DNA of 64,000 nt from Cristatella mucedo (GCA_009760855.2 WPIO01000001.1:6036001-6100000); one strand, 5' to 3'; positions 1-44,368 are shown, counted from the stretch's first letter. Translations and numbers: made by a program. The notes: generated by a model from the letters alone, not told the origin.

Positions 1-470
1 CGAGAGAGGTGGTGGCGGGAGGGAAGCCCCTTTCGGTGGAGAACCAAACACTCCCCGCGGTCAGTGTGTGGGTGCTGACTGTTACGGATGAGACAGCGGC
101 GGGGAGTGAAGAGTTGGCCCCGGTGAAGAGCTCGCACAGCCCGGCTAAGGAGGCAGGCAAGACGAAGCTTGCCGAGAGCTCGCGAGAGATGCTCACCCAG
201 CGTTTGGTGGCGAAGATCCGGGAGTCGCAGCGGCAGTACAGCGGCGTACGACTGTGGTGCACTTGCGCTCGTCGAACTGCTGGCCGCGGAGACGCACGAA
301 GTGCCAGCCGAGGACATAAGCGAGAGACGCCCGCGGCACGAGAGACGCGAGCGAGGAGACATCGGCTGCCGTCTGGAAGACGACGGCTGCGGAAGTCGTG
401 ATGTCGTAACTGCAGGCTATAAAGAAACGAGCAAAATCCGTATGGCAGAGAAATAAGAGACGGAGCTAAC
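1..470. other. GC-rich block of unknown origin
   Basis: Higher in GC and CpG than the sequence that follows. Two overlapping forward frames (9-401, 169-456) are open, and ctataaag lies at 417-424. I recognise no protein. It could be the edge of a CpG-rich promoter or an exon continuing from outside the window. Confidence 0.3.
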
Positions 471-1033
471 CCCTGCTTGTGGTGAAATACCAGCAGCTAT
501 TTCCCAGAAGTGCAAGGAAGCAATGTGGCTTCAGCAACCTGCTGGTTTCCAAAGGACCCTTGCCTTCTCCGAGTGGCTGCTGTGAGGTGGCCTGCCTGTC
601 TAGGAGAACGTCCGTTTAATGCTAGTTGATGGACTGTTAAAACAGAGCTGTGTTTTAAAATTCTCTTTTCATTGCACACCGCTTTTATCTTACTTGTGTT
701 GCCGCTGAGATTTGTGATCTTGAGATCACAAATCGCGGATGTGGGGCGCGAATGCGGTCTAATGGTGCTGCCTCGAGTTTATAGTTTTATTTGTTCATGG
801 TGTACATGTGGTTTATTTCAATGAGTTTGTGATTTATGCGGATCAGTCAAGACCAAAAGAGCAGGGGGCAGTGGGAAGGGGCCCCCCCCCCGCAGGAAAG
901 GACGATCGTGAGCCGTCGCTCTGCCAGCCCACCTTCACTGTTGTTCTCTGACACGAAGGTGTTTCTGTACCTTTGCTGGCTTGCTGTCGGGACGTCAAAC
1001 CACAGCGACTATTAGCTAAGATAAGAAATTATA
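471..1033. other. No gene seen
   Basis: Mixed sequence with a run of ten C's at about 883-892. Nothing recognisable. Confidence 0.5.
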
Positions 1034-1200
1034 CTAGCTTATTTCACAGCCTCGTTTGCATAGCTACAGAAGAGCCTTTATGGCTGTGAGCACCGCTTGC
1101 AGCGGGGATAAAAGATCACCCACTGCAGGATTCGAACCCACGACCTCGGAAACGAGATCGTTGAAAGCAACCGTGTTACCTTGTCAGCCAGTGCGGCTCA
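1034..1200 (-). mobile_element. tRNA-derived SINE, copy 1
   Basis: Read in reverse: A-box-like start at the right (gagccgcactggctgacaag), B box in tgcaggattcgaacccacga (reverse of GGTTCGAATCC), then a body with agaagagcctttatggctg. Shares the consensus of eight other copies here. Confidence 0.78.
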
Positions 1201-1257
1201 CCAAGATGGCTTATTCCTAACTCTTTGCTGCTTGAACCTGGTAGGGTCAATGTCTGA

Positions 1258-1280
1258 TATATATATATATATATATATAT
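1258..1280. repeat. (TA)n microsatellite
   Basis: About 11 TA units. Confidence 0.9.
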
Positions 1281-1504
1281 CCCTAATTATTGAAACAAGA
1301 AAGTCTGTCCGTCCTTTGTCACGCAGCAAGACGGTGCACTTACGTCACGTGGCATTCGCCTAATGCTTAGCGAAGCGAGTCAACTGGCTCGCTTGACAAC
1401 AAAAAACGCAGTGTACCAAGAGGTAATAGACTAGTAAATTTATGCACAGTATTTTATGTATATTGTGACTCAGCTCAGAAAATCCTCAAGCTCTAGTGCA
1501 TATG

Positions 1505-1701
<197 letters not shown>

Positions 1702-2218
1702 TGTGTACAACTGGCTTACGCATTTATACATATCGTTGAAATGCTACAGTGGGAATGATCAAGCGTATTTGCAACCGATGAAAGTGGTCAATCTTATTAC
1801 CCGTAAGCATCTAACGGACTTTCCTATAGCACTGCTGTACTTTTAAGAGTTACAATGGTGGTAATAGTGAGGAAAGTATAAAACGTAGTGTACCGAGCCC
1901 TCAACGGGTCATGCGGCCTGGAGCTAAGAAAGAAAGAGTCTGTATTCTAGCGGTGAATGATCATGAAAAATGTACATAACCCTGCCAATACCGTAGCAAT
2001 TAATTCATGGTAGCTCATGTTGATAAACGCCTCTTCTTTAGACCTTTTCTGTCCATTTTCAATGTCGGATAAATTTTCTAGGCATTTTATTAAAGCAATT
2101 TCAAAAATTGTTCAAGCCTCAATCTGGACTATTCCTAATGCAGTCGAGGGCTTTAAAGATTCATGTATAAATTCGGAGAGCCATCTGTAACACGTCGCTA
2201 TAAGAATCATCTATCTGA

Positions 2219-2219
<1 letters not shown>

Positions 2220-2268
<49 letters not shown>
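2220..2268. repeat. (TA)n microsatellite
   Basis: About 24 TA units. Confidence 0.95.
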
Positions 2269-2271
<3 letters not shown>

Positions 2272-3158
2272 GCCTTAGAAGATAACAAACTGCTGTTAGT
2301 AAAGACAACTGAGAGAAAATTAGCCTCTGGCCGAAGCTGCTGTAGTTCCAACGACAACTGCAAAATGTTACCCGTGTATTGGCATTCCTGAAACGCAGGT
2401 TTTCTCGTAATCACAAGTTCGGAAGACAGCTACTGGTTTCTCAAATAGAACACCTAAATAAAACCTCGTGACCTCATGGTGTCAGTGCCTGCTTCCTTCC
2501 CTAGCTTCTGCAGTGCCTCATCTTCGCTAAAACAAAGGCCATTTTATTTGCCGCTCATACTAGCTCTTAGACCTCCCAGGGGTGGGGGTTGACCCATTCA
2601 AATATCTTAAATTGTGCAGGTTCGCTTAAAAGATAAAACGTGATAACTGTGAGAAAACAAGAAAAAATTATTTACCGTTGCCAATATGAATCTAGCCACC
2701 GTACATTTCTTGGCGAATAACCAAGAATTTAAAGGAGCTTCTGGCGAAACACTTTTCCGCCTTCGAGCTGAGGGCCATCGTTGCTTACAGGTGATTCGGA
2801 TAAAATTTGTCTAGCAGAGAATGAATAAGTACCCTTTCTGGAGGCCATCTGAAGTGACGAGAAAATTTAAGCTGAGGAACAGCGAGGGAAGTTTACTTTT
2901 ATTATTAGTCTTCATTCATAATCAGATGTATGGAGTCTTTCTCATTTCTTTGTTGATGCTTTACTGTTGCTTTAAATCAAATGAAAACGCACTTTATAAA
3001 CTTTGAACAAAATGAAAGCATGTAAATTTATACGTTGGATCGTTTTTTCACTTGTGTCTTGTACACACAATGTCTAACCAAAAGATGTTTGGTTTTCACA
3101 GCTTTACTTTAACACACTTTAGAGAAAAACAGAGGCTACCACACTTTCATTCGGAAAC

Positions 3159-31186
<28,028 letters not shown>

Positions 31187-32989
31187 GTGAGACCAAATCA
31201 GCGTGTGAAGATTTTATTCAATTTGCCACATCAACGTTGACGCGACCAGATGCAGTTGCTAAGAAGTTTCGCGATCCGTTTTGTCTAGGGTCATCGGCCC
31301 AATCTCCAACTTACCAGGGTTCAGCGAAGCCTTTAATTGCCCGCTCAACACGAACGCCAATCCCTCCAGGAAGTGTCAGGTCTGGTAAGGTGCGCCACTG
31401 ATTGATGGCGACAAAGAGCTGCAGCAGGAAGCCGACACTCTGGGGCTGTGGCTCTACCAGAGCACCTACTATGTAGCCCGGTGCGCAATCCGTGTGTTGC
31501 TCTAATGTCTAGCCTGCTTGTTAGGAATCTATAATCTCCTAAGCTGGATAATTGCAAAAGTGCATCGTGCAGATAGTTGCTTGTTCGCCTGAAATACGCG
31601 AGACTCCTGTATTCTTCCTCGGAAATCCAATAAATGATGAATATGCTCCATTATTTTGATCATAGTTTCTCAGTTCGTGGCAATCAATTATGATCTGCCG
31701 TTTAGTGCGATGGACCATTAGGACCGTGGCTATTCTGCCAATCGAGTCAAATGAGCAAGCAGTCAGTCTGGTTCTTTTACGCGCGGCCTAAGCTTGGGTC
31801 ACGTTTAAAGATGCAGGCGCTCGCTAGCGTTCGCTGTCAGTAAGATCAGCGTAGATATCTTTTGGATGTCAGAAAGCTCTCGCATTAATTCGCGTCTCTG
31901 GCAGAAGATCCGAGTCCTAACCGACGGTTGCCAAGTAAATTCGTGGCTACTGTGGTGCAGAACATAAAACTACCTTGTCGTGTGCATCTGGAATAACATT
32001 AAAAGACTCCAGGGAATTAACTCATTCGTCTGGCTCACGGTGTGCAGCTCTTCTTACAAGGTCAGCCAACACATGCATTTTAAGTTGTTCCAAGACAATA
32101 CGTGTGACATTCTCGTACCACTGTGGGAGACAATCCATGCTAGGCGGTCTCCCTCATTGGAACTCGTCATTCCGTCCGCTGATAGACCACCGCAGTTACT
32201 GCCAATAGCCAATTAAAACAAAGCTTGGTGGTGTATTGTCAGACTTAGTGATTAACTGCTTGCTGGCGGGTGGGTTAGTTGACCCGAGGCTGCACCAACA
32301 TCCGTTTGATCAAAACCTTATAGCAGGATGTTTCTTGTGAGTTAATTGCATATAAGCGCTGGCTTGCTCAGCATCAAGTTCCCATCTCTCTTACTGCTTG
32401 TTACACCCGAATTTGTAGTGTTTTTCCATTCCCAAATTAATAGCCAATAGCCACGTCAACAGTTTATCGCCAATGGCAGACTATCTCGGCGACCCAGTAC
32501 CTAGCTGATTGTATCATGGGTTTCGATCTTTCGGGTTCAATGTTCAATTCCTGCTAGCTAAAGGGTGTTTTTGCAGATCAAAACACTGGCAATTATCGGG
32601 GTTGGGTAAGTTTCGCGTCGTGGCGACTTGGGCTGGACGGCAGCCAGCGAATGGAAATTCCACGACGAGGCCGCTAAGATAGCGTATTGCTTCTGCTTTT
32701 ACGAATATGACCACATCCCTGTAACTGTCTTTCTAACTAGCAGTGCTGACGTTCAAGAAACTTGTCCGGCTCCGTGCGTTGGCATTTTTGGTGAAGATTA
32801 ACTCGTTGGCATTATAAACATATGAGGGTGTCGTGTTTAATGCATCTCTACAATATGGACGAATAGGTAGGATCTCGCACCGATAGAAACTAGCGGCAGC
32901 TGGGGCTGCTTGAGCGCCTACCCGTTCAATCGGATGCCTTGCTATCGCCATCTGTAGTGATGGTTAGAGATGCAAGCACTTGGTATGGT
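31187..32989. other. Region after gene A exon 19, last exon not found
   Basis: A forward frame from 31162 to 31401 reads ACEDFIQFATSTL and VAKKFRDPFCLGSS, faintly like an M13 C-terminus. It is out of phase with exon 19 and no intron of workable size fits. Otherwise nothing recognised. Confidence 0.4.
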
Positions 32990-34078
32990 AACCAAGACAT
33001 GCAATATTCTCTTATCAACACTACAAATGTGCCCTTAGTCTCAGGTCAGGTCCCTGCACCTGTCAAAAAGGCTGCAGTCAAGTCACTAATTAAGAAAGCA
33101 AAGCTAGACCAGGAAGACTTGAACAACTTCCGTTCAGTCTCCCTTCTCTCTTTCCTATCAAAGACACTAGAACGAGTTGTGGTAGACCAACTGAACTCTT
33201 ATATTGAGACCTCAAACCTAGCAAGTAAGTTCCAGTCTTGGTTTAGAGCTAATCACCTAACAGGCTGTATTGCTTACGGTGTATGAATGCAGACTTGGGT
33301 AAAGTCTGCATGTCTCCGCTTGTTCTCCTTGATATTTCAGCAGCATTTGATACCATTAATTGCAAAGTTTTTAGTGAGCGTCTTGAACCTCGCCTAAGCA
33401 TCACTGGCACTGCACTGCAATGTTTCAGGTCTTATCTCTGTGAGAGACTCCGGAGTGAACGGACTAAGATCATCCGAGAAACCACTTTAAGTACGGGGAT
33501 ACCTTGGGGCTCTGTGTTCGATTCGCTTTTTTTCGCACTTTAAACTCTTCTTATTGACGATGAGATAGCCAAGCACAATCTAGGCTTTCACTAGGGTGCA
33601 GATTACCCTCAGTTTAACGTTTGCTATGATCCCTCTCAGCCCTCGAGCATTTTGAATTATCTACGCACCCTTGCTGAATTTATTGATTACATCCCCACAT
33701 ATATGGCAGCAAACTTTCTTAAAATGAATTATGACAAAGCCAACTGTTTACAAGTTATGGGCAAAACAAGCGTGATTCAGAAATTGGAAAACCTGCCACT
33801 CAAAATCGGTTCCGCCAGCATATCTCCTTTTGAATCTGGACGTAATCTAGGTGCCCTGTTCCAAAGCGACCGTTCATCGTTCATTAGACGACCACATTGG
33901 CTCCACAGTCAAGTCTGCCTACTTATAGCTACATAAGTTTGCTAAAACTCTGGCTGACTTAGACAGGGATAACATCTAAATTGGTCCATGCATCTGTGAC
34001 ATCCCGTCTCGACTTCTGTAACTTACTGCTCGCTGGTCTCCCTGCGTGTGCAATCAATCACTGAAATTTGGTGCAAAA
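32990..34078 (+). mobile_element. LINE family 1, internal reverse-transcriptase piece, frameshifted
   Basis: Successive frames give PVKKAAVKSLIKKAKLD, FRSVSLLSFLSKTLERVV, LVLLDISAAFDTINCKVF (RT palm) and LKMNYDKANCLQVMGK. At least three frame changes; no intact protein. Both the 5' part and the 3' tail are missing. Confidence 0.82.
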
Positions 34079-34119
34079 CTATATGATAATATAATAAATC
34101 TCCGTCGGAAACTTAAAGC

Positions 34120-34210
34120 ACCCTATCTCCGCCTGCAGCCCCACAAAGCCACAAGGATTGAGCGGGTGTTACGCAGAAGAGTTTTCGCTTGCAGGCTGCA
34201 ATGCGTGGGA
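34120..34210 (-). mobile_element. LINE family 2, 3' tail fragment
   Basis: tccgcctgcagccccacaaa followed by gtgttacgcagaagagtttt matches the 3' end of the family 2 copies at 34733 and 39880. It is joined directly to the family 1 piece. Confidence 0.6.
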
Positions 34211-34732
34211 GCGTCTTCGAGTAAGCCATTAGCATTGTGGCCGCCAATCTAGAACATCTACACACTTCTGAATCCTTAATTGTAACTGCCATTCTTTTGG
34301 AGCAAGCTATGTGTTCAATTGGCTTGCTCTGGCTTAATTTTGCGGCGACTGCCCGCTATAGCTGGGCAACGTCTACACTCCACGTATCACTTCCGGTGCA
34401 TCCAATGCACAGTTCGCAAATAGTTGGGCACTCGCTTTGGCACTCCCGCGGCATCTCCGGGCGTACAAAACTGCTGCTTGGCTGTCGAGGTTCTGCTTAA
34501 ACTGCATTATTTTCTGTGCGTGAAAAGCGCTTGTAGCCGCGATGCAGTGACACGACGCTAGCTCTGAAATTGTCGCGGAGACTGCTTTTTTCCCAACTGC
34601 AGTTCAGCTTCGAGCTCATCTCGCATGCTTAGCAGCGAGAGGTCGATAAAAAAAGAGCCTCAAATCGCCTCAAAGCCAACTGAACGACTCTCGCGTACAG
34701 TATGGAACAAGAAATTCAGTTTTCCCAGTTTT

Positions 34733-35008
34733 GTTGCATCTCCGTCTGTAACTCCACAAAGTCATAAAGACCATGTGGGGGTGTTACGCAGGAGAGTTTT
34801 GTATAGCGCACTCACAGCCTAAGCGGCTTTCGGTACGCATTCGGTAGCCAACAGACTTCGTCTCACGCAACAGAGAGAAAGTGGGAAGCATAGCAGAGTC
34901 AGGAGAGCGTCTGAGGTAGTGAGTAGCATGGAAGTAGCAGCTCAGGACCGCTGAAAAGGATGTGCGACAGTCGGCAGTAGGAGAGTAGTTGTCGTTGCGT
35001 AAGTTTTG
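34733..35008 (-). mobile_element. LINE family 2, truncated 3' end
   Basis: ttgcatctccgtctgtaact to tagttgtcgttgcgtaag matches 39880-40150 closely. It stops at 35008, where unrelated sequence begins. Confidence 0.8.
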
Positions 35009-35825
35009 CCATCTTCGGAAACCCAGCGAGGAGTGTGTCGTTTTTCAGCACACCCGAAACAGCTCATATTACTTAGCACGGTGCACTTTACTGAAATACC
35101 TTATCTATATGCTTATCTTCCCTTTTGTTCTATTCTGCTCATACTCGCCGACACTGGTGACGGAACGCGGCGAACGCTAATCCTGCTGGAGTTGGCAGGG
35201 CCGCATCCCGGGGAAACCCTCATTCAAACCACCAGTGGACACCGCCAGCACTTCAGGGCCGGCCAGCGAGAGGCGGCAGGAAGTGCCTCTTGAGGCGCTT
35301 TCGCGCGTTCGCTCACAGCGAGATCGGGCCGACCCTGTTGCCAGGGCCAACAAAGCTGCTGGGCTCTGGTACCGCGTACGCTCCTCGTCGGACGACGGCA
35401 TCCCATCCAAGCTGACGACGGCTCAGTCGAGTCGGTGACGACGGGCGATTTGGCGGACGCACGGGTCTGGCGAGAGCAGCATGCGACAGGCTTGCTCAGC
35501 GCATAGGACGTCCGAGACGTTCGTCTTGAAACGGACCAAGCGGCCAAAGTGGGTGCAAAGCGGTCGCGGGAAGTGACGCAAAGAGCGGGAAATGCGCCGA
35601 CGCAAAGAGCGGCATACCGAAAAATCTTGTCGGCTGGCTACAAGGCAGCCTTAAGCAAAAGCCGAGCCCGAAAAAGTTGTCCAGCCGTATCAGGAGGAGA
35701 GTTCGCAGGGCGCCAAGCATTTTCCAAACGGCGAGAACGCTGGCGAGCAGCAGGTTTATGTACCTGGAAAGGGAAGAGCAGGCGTTCTCTGTCTCAGCCT
35801 AGGCTGCACGAGACCCTGCTAGATT
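35009..35825. other. GC-rich stretch with open frames, unknown
   Basis: Begins with KFCHLRKPSEECVVF in one frame, then a GC-rich part (35150-35830) open on both strands. No domain recognised. Could be an old retroelement. Confidence 0.35.
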
Positions 35826-38951
<3,126 letters not shown>

Positions 38952-39122
38952 CGATGGCACACTAGGTAAGGCGGTCGCTGTTCACGATCACGGCTCCGAA
39001 AGTAGCGGGTTTCGAATACTGCCGTGGGTGATTCTTTATCGCTGCTACAAGCGGCGGTAATAGCCGTGAAAGCTCTTCTGTCGCTATGCAAATGAGGTTG
39101 CTAAATCAGCTAGTATTTTTTA
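38952..39122 (+). mobile_element. tRNA-derived SINE, copy 5
   Basis: Starts gatggcacactaggtaaggc (A box), then gggtttcgaatactgccg (B box) and ends aaatcagctagtatttttta. Plus orientation, shortly before copy 6. Confidence 0.75.
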
Positions 39123-39276
39123 TTGATCCGGCCCAGCAGAAAAGCTATACATCCGTACCTGGCTTTGTTCTTGCTCGTAAATGACTAGAAACTCTACAGA
39201 AAGGCTACTCCGTTTTGTCGCGAGCACCACGCGTCGCTAAGCTCCCGCCGAGTAGCCAGTGTTAGTATGTAGACCC

Positions 39277-39443
39277 ATGATGGCACACTAGGTAAGGTGG
39301 TTGCTTTGTACGACCTCAGTCTCGAGGTCGTTGGTTCAAATCCTGCGGCGGGTGATCGTTTATCGTCACTGCAAAGGATGGTGATAGCCGTAAAGGCTCT
39401 TCTGTCGCTATACAAAAGAGGCTGTTAAATCAGCTAGTATTTA
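39277..39443 (+). mobile_element. tRNA-derived SINE, copy 6
   Basis: gatggcacactaggtaaggt (A box), cgttggttcaaatcctgcgg (B box) and body to cagctagtatttattta. Same orientation as copy 5; the sequence after both is also similar (ttgatccggccc and ttgaccgggct). Confidence 0.8.
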
Positions 39444-39879
39444 TTTATCATTTATTTTGACCGGGCTGTACAGCAGCCTAGCCGCTTCGTTGGTGCGGCT
39501 AGGCTGCTGCTGCCCATTAGCTACGGAGCCGAGGGCAAGAAGAACCCGATAGCCTTGATAGCCTTGATCTGTGCTGCACATCCGGCCAATTCCTGTGCAG
39601 CTGCCTCAGCCCCTTTTCCTAAAGGCTAGTCTTCCCGAGCTGGCCGAGTCGGGATAAAACCTATTCTTCTCATAATGCTGGCTAAGATTCAATAGATATC
39701 GATGAAACTGCCGGTCATTAAGATAAGGAATATTTTCGCATGTAAGCGCTGTTCTTCTGTTTAGCAGACAGCGATAAAGCAGTTTAGCTGGTTTAGCAGG
39801 TTTTGGTTTAGCTTTGCAGCAGACGACTCTTGAATCGGCCCCATTGGATAGCCAGTTTTATATGGCAGCATATGTGTGT

Positions 39880-40895
39880 ATGTATCTCCGCCTGTAACTC
39901 CACAAAGTCATAAAGACCATGTGGGTGTTACGCATGAGAGTTTTGTATAGCGTACTCACAGCCTAAGCGGCTTTTGGTACGCATTCGGTAGCCAACAGAC
40001 TTCGTCTCACGCAACAGAGAGAAAGTGGGAAACATAGCTGAGTCAGGAGAGCAGTTGAGGTAGTGAGTAGCATAGAAGTAGCAGCTCAGGACCGCTGAAA
40101 ACGATGTGCCATAGTCGGCAGTAGGAGAGTAGTTATCGTTGCGTAAGAATTGTGGAAGCGAGTTCCACAGTCTAGGACCTGCAGAGCTAAAGCTTCTGTC
40201 ACCAACTGTCTTTAAGCAGAGGAATAGGACAGCTAATTTATTGTCCACACAGGACCTAAGGGCGCGAACAGGCTGGAACTGATGCAGCAGCTCAGATAGG
40301 TATGGAGGAGCCAAGCCGTGGCGGGCCTTGTGGGTCAGCGTAAGAAATTTGCTCTGTATCCTTTGCTTAACCGGCAACCATCCTAGCTCCTTCAGCAAAG
40401 GAGACACGTCCTCAAACCGCTGGGACTTGAAGACCAGCCTTGCAGCCATATTCATAGTCCGCTGTAGTGGCATAATAGCTTTCTTTGGCAGCCCAGCCAA
40501 AAGGGAATTAAAATAATCAAGCCGAGACAGAACTAAAGAGCTAGTTAAATTTTTTTAAAGCCACTGTTGGAGACAGCTCCTAATCTTGGACAGGGATCAG
40601 ATGTGATGGCTAGCTGTAGAGGCAGTCTTCTGAATGAAGCTTTTGAAATTGAGGCAGCTGTCGAACACGACACCTAAATTTCGAGCAAGTGGTGATGGCC
40701 GCACAATTGCATCACCTATTAGGATGGCAAAGCCTTTTAATCCAGCCACACGCTTAGGGTGTCCTATGAGCAGCAGTTCGGTTTTATCATCATTTAATTT
40801 CAGGAAGTTTTCCGACATCCAGGATCAAATATCGGCAAGGCAAGCATTCAGCTTCTCAGTTGCCGAAGCAGATTCCGACGGTTTGAATGACAAAA
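39880..40895 (-). mobile_element. LINE family 2, best-preserved copy
   Basis: Reverse frames 40818-40597 (LKLNDDKTELLLIGHPKRV, RNLGVVFDSCLNFKSFIQ) and 40500-39928 (RTMNMAARLVF, LLKELGWLPVKQRIQSKFLT, GPRLWNSLP) cover the end of the reverse transcriptase and C-terminal part. Strongly similar to 17703-19430. Confidence 0.85.
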
Positions 40896-40911
40896 ATCCC
40901 CATGATTTAAA

Positions 40912-40914
<3 letters not shown>

Positions 40915-40962
<48 letters not shown>
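40915..40962. repeat. (TC)n microsatellite
   Basis: About 23 TC units at the truncated 5' end of a LINE family 2 copy. Confidence 0.92.
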
Positions 40963-40965
<3 letters not shown>

Positions 40966-41074
40966 TTGTTCGAATCACGACGAATGGATTTTCCCTACAG
41001 AAAACCGTTACCAGTTCACTCATGCCCACCACGGACGGTATGCATAGATAGCGGGAGTTTACCTGGATTATAAT

Positions 41075-42185
41075 ATTAATAATAATAATAATAGTGCACT
41101 TGAAATAGCACCCTCAGTGAACTCGATCTCTTTCTACCCACTATCAATTTACTGCAAAGGAAGCACGATCGAATGGTTGGTGGTAGCATGCTCAATAAAC
41201 AACAAAAATAACATGGTTAGGGGTAACTTACACAGAGTTGGCATGCAAATATGGTTAGTGGCAGCATGTGCAAGGGTCAGCACGCATAAGCACATAAAGG
41301 ACAAATCACAGGGACCCACTAAATTCTATAATAAATGGTTGCATTTTAGTTTCATTTTAAATGTGGTCAAGCTAGGAGATGTTGTGACGCATGTCGGGAG
41401 TGAGTTCCAGGCTTTGGGAGCATACGAACAAAAGGCACGATCTGAAGAATTTGATGTGTGTACGAGGTATGGCTAAACCGTAAGAATCTGAAAAGCGTAC
41501 GGTGCGATACTTAGCCTGGTGGGAGAGTAGATCTGATAGGTAGGCTGGAATATAAGAATGGAGAGACCAGTAAGTGAGTGACAAAACCTTGAAGTCGATG
41601 CGTTGCTTCAATGGAAACCAGTGCAGGTCGGCGAGCAGTGGTGTGATGTGAGGCAACTGCGACGATCACGCCAGACAAGCCTATCTGCAGAGTTTTGCAT
41701 CAGTGGTAAGCGCCTGATTGCACCGGCCGGTAGGCAAGCAAGCAGTGAGTTACAAAAGTCAAGATTGGATGTCACAAATGCATGGACCAATTTTGATGCT
41801 GTATCCCTGTCTAAACAAGCCCGAATTTTTGCATTATTATGTAGCTGAAAGGACGCAGATTTGACTGTGGAGCTGACGTCATCGCCTAATCAAATGTAAC
41901 TTTAGAGCATGACACCTGTATTTCGTGCAGATTCAACAGGAGACATGCTGGCAGAGCTGATTTTGAGCGTAAGTCTTTCCAGTTTCTGAATCACACTTGG
42001 TTTGCCCATAGCTAATAAGTTGGTTTTATCATCATTCAATTTAAGAAAATTTGTTGCCATTCATGTTCGGATGCCATCAATACATGCAGCGAGGGAGTTG
42101 AGAGAATTCGACGTGCTGGCGGGCTGGGATGGATTAAAGCAAGATACAGCTTAGTGTCATCGTGAAAGTGAAAGCGTAGATTGTG
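41075..42185 (-). mobile_element. LINE family 1 copy
   Basis: (AAT)n tail and hairpin at 41075-41155, then a reverse frame with HITPLLADLHWFPLKQRIDF and ALVTSNLDFCNSLLACLPAG-like text. It breaks off at about 42185, where a second copy starts in the same orientation. Confidence 0.8.
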
Positions 42186-42640
42186 TTTGGCAATCACATC
42201 GGCAAATTGCGCACCAGCTGTAAGCGCCTGATTGCACAGGCCGGTGAACCAACGAGTAGTGAGTTACAGAAGTCAAGACGGGATTTCACAAATGCATGGA
42301 CCAATTCAGATGTGGTATACATATCTAAACAAGCCCGAATTCTCGCCATGTTACGTAGCTGAAGTAGGCAGATTTGACTATGGAGTCGATGCGGTCATCT
42401 AACGAAAGATCACTTTGGAACATGACACCTAGATTTCGTACAGATTCAACGGGATATATGCTGGTAGATTCGATTTTGAACGTTAGCCTTTCCAATTTTG
42501 AACCACTCTTGGTTTTCCCATAACTAGTAAGTAGGTCTTGTCATCATTAAATTTAAGAAAATTTGCTGCTATCCATGTGCGGATGTCATCAATGCATGCA
42601 ACAAGGGATTAAATGTTGTTTTTCTGTAGCTTCTCGTCTG
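42186..42640 (-). mobile_element. LINE family 1, second partial copy next to the first
   Basis: Repeats the region of the neighbouring copy from 'gcgcctgattgcac' to 'gtgcggatgtcatcaatgca'. This could be an internal duplication or a separate insertion. No 3' tail. Confidence 0.65.
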
Positions 42641-43114
42641 ACCGTAGCCCCTAGATACCCGTCATCTAAATAGATAAAAACGTGTGCAGCATTTAGGAAA
42701 AGAAGCCATCGGTTAGCTCTGCTGCATTTAAACTTGGTTTGAATTCAAGGACATCACAGTTTGCTCGAAAGAGAGAATTCAGACCCATCATAAGTGTTAT
42801 TATGGCTGATGGCTCGTAAAATGGTTTAAACGATACAGCTACCTAAATGGCACAGCCTACGGCAGCTCTTTGCTTTCCTACGATAATAATGTCCCATAGG
42901 TCACCGGATCTGAGTGCTGGTTAAGTTGATAACCCCTTTAGTGGCATAATCGCTTACATGCCAGTGATGTGGAGACTCACCTTCTTCAGCAGGTTAAGTC
43001 GCATTTTTTTTCTGGCACACAGCTGTGAGAAAACAGAAAATGAAATGTTGAAAAATCTTCCATCTTCTGTCATCACATGCATTGACTTTGCTCTTCAAGC
43101 CTGCTGCTTGTGTA

Positions 43115-43152
<38 letters not shown>

Positions 43153-44160
43153 ACTTGTCGAAGCACGATATTTTATGTCATTCTTATTGCTTATCTTGCA
43201 GTGAGCAATAACGCACCTAGATAGATAATTATTTGATTTTCTTATGGCTCTACTCGAATGGCAGCTATGTTGTTATCGTTACATACTGTTATGAGCCGAT
43301 GTCCTGCTGAGTATAAAAGCAAAATTCATTAAGCCGGCCAAAGCAGAGCTTTGTCAGTGTGCGTACCTTTCCCGAGGCACCGGTTGGCTGGGCAAGAAAG
43401 TCTAACAGCCTTAGACAGAGTTTCTAGAAGCAAAGTCGTAGCCTGATTAGCTTTGTGTGAGCTATCCATTGGCATCTTCCAAGACCTAAAAACCGTGTGG
43501 ACTGAGCTTTCGCTCACGCATTGACTTAGGACGCCAAAAGTTGAACTCGCATTGAATAACATTACAAATAATAAGAATAAAATAGATGCATAGCACCTCC
43601 AGAGAAATAAATCTCTTGCTGTGCACTTTAAATATCTGTAAAAAAAATAAGAGTATCAACCGATAGTCAAAAACTACCATCGCCAAGCGGAATCGTAACT
43701 CCTCAATGTTAAATGCCTTACCTCTGCCTTCGGTATTCTTACTGTTTTACGGCTATAGAGCAATAGATATTACTGCTGGGCGAACGAGGTACGCCTGCAC
43801 AGTGCTAAGAGGACCTGCGAGGCGCATTTGAAAAGTAAAGGGAATTATCTACCCATGCATTAGCCTCACTTACATAGGGCATGGGAGCCCTGGGAGCTCC
43901 TCTCGTCATTACTTTACTTGGCAAGACAGCATTTCCATGATGTGCATGATGCGAATCCACGACCAGTCCGTGAAGTGTGACCATGACCTTATCACTAAGT
44001 TATGGCCTAGTGGCGCTATTTTCTCTCCGTGCGCTTATCTAGAGCAAAACTTATCAAGGATGGCTGAACCACTTTGTTAGCCATACAGTCTGGGAATTTT
44101 TTTTATGTACGGGAACCGTGGTCCGATATTCTTTCGACAAATCGCATAGTCCTGAACTTT
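42641..44160. other. Intergenic sequence before the gene B promoter
   Basis: Apart from a (TA)n array at 43118-43150, no gene is seen. At 43965-44010, atgcgaatccacgaccagtc may be a very old SINE head. Confidence 0.4.
43118..43150. repeat. (TA)n microsatellite
   Basis: About 16 TA units. Confidence 0.9.
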
Positions 44161-44278
44161 GATCCACCTCGGTCCCGTCCCGTCGTCCAAAGGGACGCAC
44201 CTGCCCCGCGTATCAATCATTCGTAGCTGCACGCTAACCCTTAACCTTCGAGCTAGCGCCATTCTCGTGCGACATCGA

Positions 44279-44280
44279 CT

Positions 44281-44365
<85 letters not shown>
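44279..44365. repeat. (TC)n microsatellite upstream of the gene B promoter
   Basis: About 42 TC units, 220 bp before the CRE. In some animal promoters such GAGA-type tracts bind factors or stay nucleosome-free; here that is only a possibility. Confidence 0.93.

Positions 44366-44368
<3 letters not shown>

Noticed and set aside
35007-35050. KFCHLRKPSEECVVF as the last exon of gene A
   Set aside because: Cysteine spacing is three residues short, phase does not fit, and the frame runs on past the expected end. Left as a weak hint only.
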